From Caulobacteraceae bacterium (GTDB taxonomy: Bacteria > Pseudomonadota > Alphaproteobacteria > Caulobacterales > Caulobacteraceae), in contig JADZBR010000224.1 in assembly GCA_020852035.1 (NCBI GenBank), positions 1-7,026 on the forward strand: DNA of 7,026 nucleotides, given 5' to 3'. This document shows, piece by piece, positions 4,526-7,026 of the stretch. The position numbers were made by a program, and so were the translations under genes. The notes below the pieces were generated by a model. The model was given only the letters and a program-made list of their open reading frames with translations, made no database searches and was not told the origin of the DNA. The first letter of the stretch is position 1, and each line of letters begins with the position of its first letter.

Positions 4526-5029
4526 ATGCGCGTCCTCGAAACCGAACGCCTCGCCCTCGACGAGTTCACGCTGGAGGATGCGCCCTACATCCTGGAGGCC
4601 CTGACCGATCCCTCGTTCGTCGAGAACATCGGCGACCGCGGCCTCGTCACCCTGGATGACGCCCGCGCCTACCTGCAGAGCGGCCCGATCCCCGCCTACC
4701 GCGACCTTGGCCATCACATGTGGCGCGTCACCGACAAGGCCGCCGGCGAGGTCGTCGGCATGTGCGGCCTGATCAAGCGCGAGGGGCTCGACGACGTCGA
4801 TGTCGGCTACGCCCTGCTGCCGCGCTTCTGGGGCAGGGGATATGCGGTGGAGGCGGCGGCGGCCTGCGTCGCGTGGGGCCTGAAGACGAAGGGCTATCGG
4901 CGCATCGTCGCCGTCATCAAGCCGGGCAACGCCGCCTCGGCGAAGGTGCTGGGCAAGCTCGGCATGCGGCCGCAGGGGCTGATCGAGCTGCCGTACGGGC
5001 TCTCCGAGCTCTGGGTCCCGGCCGCCTAG
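4526..5029 (+). CDS. GNAT family N-acetyltransferase (RimJ/RimL-like)
   Basis: This 167-residue protein has the GNAT fold of acetyl-CoA-dependent N-acetyltransferases. The N-terminal LETERLALDEFTLEDAPYI is typical of the RimJ/RimL-like subgroup, which acetylates ribosomal protein N-termini, other proteins or small amines. Motif A, with the acetyl-CoA pyrophosphate loop, is at about 92-115: VDVGYALLPRFWGRGYA, including R-F-W-G-R-G-Y-A (R/QxxGxG/A type). Motif B is KPGNAASAKVLGKLGM at 132-147, with the conserved Asn and Ser. The substrate cannot be deduced. The ATG follows GGGAG by only two bases, and a -10-like GCTAAGC lies a few bases upstream, so the mRNA may be nearly leaderless. Its stop overlaps that of the facing regulator gene in CTAG. 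Confidence 0.88.
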   Translation: MRVLETERLALDEFTLEDAPYILEALTDPSFVENIGDRGLVTLDDARAYLQSGPIPAYRDLGHHMWRVTDKAAGEVVGMCGLIKREGLDDVDVGYALLPRFWGRGYAVEAAAACVAWGLKTKGYRRIVAVIKPGNAASAKVLGKLGMRPQGLIELPYGLSELWVPAA

Positions 5030-6069
5030 CGCCGTCGCGCCCAGGTGATGGCGGCGGCCAGGCATGCGCCGAACAGCAGCGCCTCCAGGCCGGTGACGAC
5101 CGCCCGGGTCGTCGGCCCGAAGTCCGGCTCGCCGAAGATGCCGCCCATCTGGCCGAGCCGCAGGCGCGAGTCCGGAAACGCCTGCGCCAGCAGGTCGAGG
5201 CTGCCGGCCATCAGCCGCCCGCCCAGCGGCGGGATCGCCGCCCCGGCGGCCAGGCTGGCGAGCCCCGCGGCGAGGGCGGCGCGCAGCGGCGAGGGCGGTC
5301 CCGCCCCGCGCCCGCCGAGCCAGACGCCGACCCCCACCGCCGCGCCGAGCAGCGCGCCCTCCATCGCCCCGGTGATCTCGCCCGGGGAGCGGCCGAAGAG
5401 CAGGGCGACCGCGTCCAGCGCCACCAGCTTGCCGAGCGCCCCGGCCAGCCAGCCGCCGAGCGCCCCGCCGGCGATCGTCCACGGCCCGAGCCGGCCCGAC
5501 GCCAGGGCGCCGGCGGCGACGCCGAAGCCGACGCCCGCGCCGCCCGCCACGCCGACCGCCATCGTCAGGCAGACCAGCACCAGCAGCACCGAGATCGCGC
5601 CCATCGCCGGCGACCTCCCGGCGACATTGTAGAGCGTGCCGCCGAACACCCCGGCCATCGCCCCGCCCGCCGCGCCGGCCAGGCCGATCCGCAGCGCCAG
5701 GGCGCGCGAGACGGCGCCCGGCGCCCTGGCCTCGACCGCCTCGGCCTCCCCGACCCGGCTCACCGGCGCGATGAAGCGGTAGCCATGCTTGGGCGCGGTC
5801 TCGATGAACCGCGGCCGCGCCGCCTCGTCGCCCAGCTGGCGGCGCAGGGTGCGGATGCACTGGGTCAGGGCCTCGTCGGTCACCGGCACGCCGCGCCAGA
5901 CCTCGGCCATGAAGCGGTCCTTGGAGACCAGCCGCCCGGCCTCGGCCACCAGCAGCGCCAGGGCGTCGAGATAGCGCGCGTTCAGCTCCACCGGCGCCCC
6001 GTCGCGGGTCAGCCGGCGGTCGGCCGCGTCCAGCACGAAGCGGTCGAAGGAAAAGCGCGGTCCGGCCAC
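5026..6069 (-). CDS. Membrane-anchored winged-helix transcriptional regulator with Gly/Ala-rich membrane domain
   Basis: This 347-residue protein starts with an OmpR/PhoB-type winged helix (about residues 5-103), of the CadC/ToxR-like kind: FSFDRFVLDAADRRLTRDG, the recognition region TDEALTQCIRTLRRQLGD (64-81) and the closing hairpin FIETAPKHGYRFIAPV (88-103). No receiver domain precedes it. From about 121 on the chain is membrane-like, with hydrophobic spans near 121-144, 155-177, 195-214, 231-253, 262-283 and 321-343, rich in GxxxG and Ala-Gly repeats, ending in WARRR. This suggests a one-component regulator bound to the inner membrane, but without the periplasmic sensor domain of CadC or ToxR. 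The start is GTG 6069, since the only nearby upstream ATG (6098) meets a stop after four codons; GAGGAAA lies upstream at a slightly long distance. It is divergent from the membrane protein gene at 6154, a likely target. Confidence 0.8.
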   Translation of the reverse strand: MAGPRFSFDRFVLDAADRRLTRDGAPVELNARYLDALALLVAEAGRLVSKDRFMAEVWRGVPVTDEALTQCIRTLRRQLGDEAARPRFIETAPKHGYRFIAPVSRVGEAEAVEARAPGAVSRALALRIGLAGAAGGAMAGVFGGTLYNVAGRSPAMGAISVLLVLVCLTMAVGVAGGAGVGFGVAAGALASGRLGPWTIAGGALGGWLAGALGKLVALDAVALLFGRSPGEITGAMEGALLGAAVGVGVWLGGRGAGPPSPLRAALAAGLASLAAGAAIPPLGGRLMAGSLDLLAQAFPDSRLRLGQMGGIFGEPDFGPTTRAVVTGLEALLFGACLAAAITWARRR

Positions 6070-6092
6070 GTTTCAGCGTTTCCTCAGGGCTT

Positions 6093-6144
6093 GCTCATGC
6101 CGCTCACCCGCCGCGCATGCCCCATGAGCCCATCCATACATGGA
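6093..6144. promoter_or_regulatory. Inverted repeats in the divergent intergenic region, candidate operator
   Basis: The 84 bases between the divergent regulator and membrane-protein genes contain GCTCATG (6093-6099) and its exact complement CATGAGC (6123-6129), with centres 30 bases apart, roughly three helical turns. A second dyad, TCCAT-AC-ATGGA at 6133-6144, overlaps the GGAG ribosome binding site of the gene at 6154. The first could be bound by a dimeric winged-helix protein; the second could act in DNA or as a small mRNA hairpin. The repeats are seen directly and their function is inferred. Confidence 0.35.
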
Positions 6145-6153
6145 GCCTCAAGG

Positions 6154-6747
6154 ATGACCAAAGCCCCCCAGCGCGCGCCGCCCCGGCCCGAGCGCGAACG
6201 CCGCCTCCGCGCCCTCGACCGGCGCCTCAGGATCGCCGGCTGGAGCCTGGCGGCGGCCCTGCTCGCCCTGCCGCTCGTCGCCATGCGGTTCACCCGCGAG
6301 GTGAACTGGACGGCCTCCGACTTCGTATTCGCCGGCGTGATGTTCGGGACCGTGGGCCTGATCATCGAGCTCACCTTCCGCCTTTCCACCGACTGGGCCT
6401 ATCGCGGCGGCGTCGCCGCGGCGCTGGCCGGCGCCTTCCTGACCCTGTGGATCAACGCCGCGGTCGGCATCATCGGCGACAACGGCCATCCGGCGAACAT
6501 GATGTTCTACTGGGTGGTGGCCGTGGGCATGATCGGCGCGGTCCTCGCCCGTTTCCGCCCCCGCGGCATGGGCTGGGCGATGATCGTCACGGCGCTGGCC
6601 CAGCTGGCGGCCAGCGCCATCGCGCTCGCCCTCAAGCTGCCGCTGCCGGGCGGGGCGACGATCCTGTTCCTGGCCATCTGGCTGACCTCGGCGGCGCTCT
6701 TCCGCCAGGCGGCGGCCGGCGCCGGCCGCGCGGCGGCCGCGCCATGA
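6154..6747 (+). CDS. Conserved polytopic membrane protein of unknown function
   Basis: This 197-residue protein begins with a basic cytoplasmic tail (residues 1-26, rich in Arg and Pro) and continues with about six hydrophobic helices near 27-45, 55-74, 84-107, 117-134, 140-161 and 168-184. Distinctive polar blocks are TREVNWTASDFVFAG (47-61), the loop GIIGDNGHPANMM (105-117) and the basic loop ARFRPRGM (132-139). I recall similar uncharacterised proteins with the VNWTASDFVFAG and RFRPRGM blocks in several bacterial groups, but can give no function. ATG 6154 is chosen because GGAG (6142-6145) lies 8 bases upstream; ATG 6124 in the same frame lacks a ribosome binding site. Its stop overlaps the next ATG in ATGA. 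The divergent regulator next door may control it. Confidence 0.82.
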   Translation: MTKAPQRAPPRPERERRLRALDRRLRIAGWSLAAALLALPLVAMRFTREVNWTASDFVFAGVMFGTVGLIIELTFRLSTDWAYRGGVAAALAGAFLTLWINAAVGIIGDNGHPANMMFYWVVAVGMIGAVLARFRPRGMGWAMIVTALAQLAASAIALALKLPLPGGATILFLAIWLTSAALFRQAAAGAGRAAAAP

Positions 6748-6929
6748 GCCCCGCGCCTCGCAAGGCCCCCGCACGCCTCGACATCAGCCCCCGCTGGGCG
6801 GCGCTGGAAGCGCGGCTGGCCGAGGCGCTAAGCTCGGCCGATGGACCTGTTCCTCCCCTACCTCGTGGCGATCAACGCCGCGGCCTTCCTGACCTTCGCC
6901 CACGACAAGCGGGCGGCGAGACGCGATGA
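6744..6929 (+). CDS. Possible small coupled ORF of unknown function
   Basis: An ATG at 6744 overlaps the stop of the upstream membrane protein gene (ATGA) and opens a 61-codon frame. The first 28 codons have strongly G/C-biased third positions and encode a plausible basic start followed by an amphipathic helix (DISPRWAALEARLAEAL). From codon 33 onward the frame overlaps the DUF1294 gene and the codon bias is lost, so the C-terminal half is probably dictated by the other frame. It may be a real small protein, a short coupling peptide that carries ribosomes to the DUF1294 start, or chance. I recognise no family. Confidence 0.3.
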   Translation: MSPAPRKAPARLDISPRWAALEARLAEALSSADGPVPPLPRGDQRRGLPDLRPRQAGGETR

Positions 6930-7026
6930 ACGGCGCGTCCCGGAGCGCACCCTGATCCTCCTCGCCCTGGCCGGCGGCGCGCCCGCCGCCTTCGCCGCCC
7001 AGCAGCTCCTGCGCCATAAGACCCGC
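6841..7026 (+). CDS. DUF1294 family membrane protein (partial, 5' end)
   Basis: The frame from ATG 6841 runs open to the right edge, giving 62 residues. It shows a first hydrophobic helix (LFLPYLVAINAAAFLTFAH), the conserved DKRAARRDERRVPERTL basic block at about 22-38, a second helix with LALAGGAPAAFAAQQ and the closing LLRHKTR, where DUF1294 proteins continue with another helix. The order 'helix, DKxAAxxxxxRxPExTL, LxGGxPGA, RHKT' is the family pattern. DUF1294 proteins are short inner-membrane proteins of unknown function. An in-frame TAA at 6829-6831 makes 6841 the first possible ATG. No good ribosome binding site is seen; a GCTAAGCT just upstream could be a -10 of a nearly leaderless mRNA, or translation may be coupled to the overlapping small ORF. 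Confidence 0.85.
   Translation, partial: MDLFLPYLVAINAAAFLTFAHDKRAARRDERRVPERTLILLALAGGAPAAFAAQQLLRHKTR

Noticed and set aside
4280..5860. A 526-codon minus-strand open frame over cspA, the GNAT gene and part of the regulator
   Set aside because: It conflicts with two clear plus-strand genes and with the winged-helix frame; the composition is typical of shadow frames.
4720..6747. A 675-codon plus-strand open frame ending with the membrane protein at 6154
   Set aside because: Upstream of 6154 it is out of frame with the GNAT gene and antisense to the winged-helix regulator, with low-complexity Arg/Ala/Gly composition. Only the part from ATG 6154 is credible.

Overview
The window looks like an ordinary piece of chromosome from a high-GC alphaproteobacterium, most likely of the Caulobacterales (Caulobacter/Phenylobacterium type). 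The reasons are very high GC with strong G/C preference at third codon positions, a match to the alphaproteobacterial EcfG (sigma-T type) general-stress promoter (GGAAC-N16-CGTT), extragenic palindromes of a kind I associate with this order, and the gene set (DUF3309, DUF983, entericidin, KgtP-type permease, CspA). The lineage is inferred from style and was not tested by a search.

Layout, left to right. (1) The first 18 codons of a minus-strand gene, possibly a short-chain dehydrogenase, start at 53 behind a very AT-rich promoter whose -10 lies in a short dyad. (2) A minus-strand tRNA-Ser(GGA) at 261-350 has its own promoter. (3) A plus-strand pair, msrA and a YjbR/MmcQ-family gene, is joined by an ATGA overlap, with a near-consensus EcfG site upstream. 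(4) A foldable extragenic repeat (1508-1613) precedes a DUF983 zinc-ribbon membrane protein. (5) A 51-residue DUF3309 membrane peptide lies 55 bases downstream of a consensus EcfG site. (6) A perfect G-quadruplex motif on the minus strand separates it from a KgtP-like 2-oxoglutarate:H+ symporter. (7) Two hairpins close kgtP; the second overlaps the stop codon of a convergent 45-residue entericidin-like lipoprotein. (8) cspA follows, with a structured leader and a textbook terminator. (9) A GNAT acetyltransferase and a minus-strand membrane-bound winged-helix regulator meet tail to tail, with stop codons overlapping in CTAG. (10) Divergent from the regulator, an apparent co-directional run holds a polytopic membrane protein, a small ATGA-coupled ORF and the start of a DUF1294 membrane protein that leaves the window.

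The shared theme is stress and envelope: methionine sulfoxide repair, a probable general-stress membrane peptide, an entericidin-type lipoprotein, cold shock, and several small membrane proteins. I found no CRISPR array, transposase, phage gene, toxin-antitoxin pair or evidently new multi-gene system. The points most worth a second look are the EcfG sites, the regulator with a glycine-rich membrane half and no visible sensor domain, the dyad in its divergent promoter region, the G4 motif, and the two extragenic palindromes.
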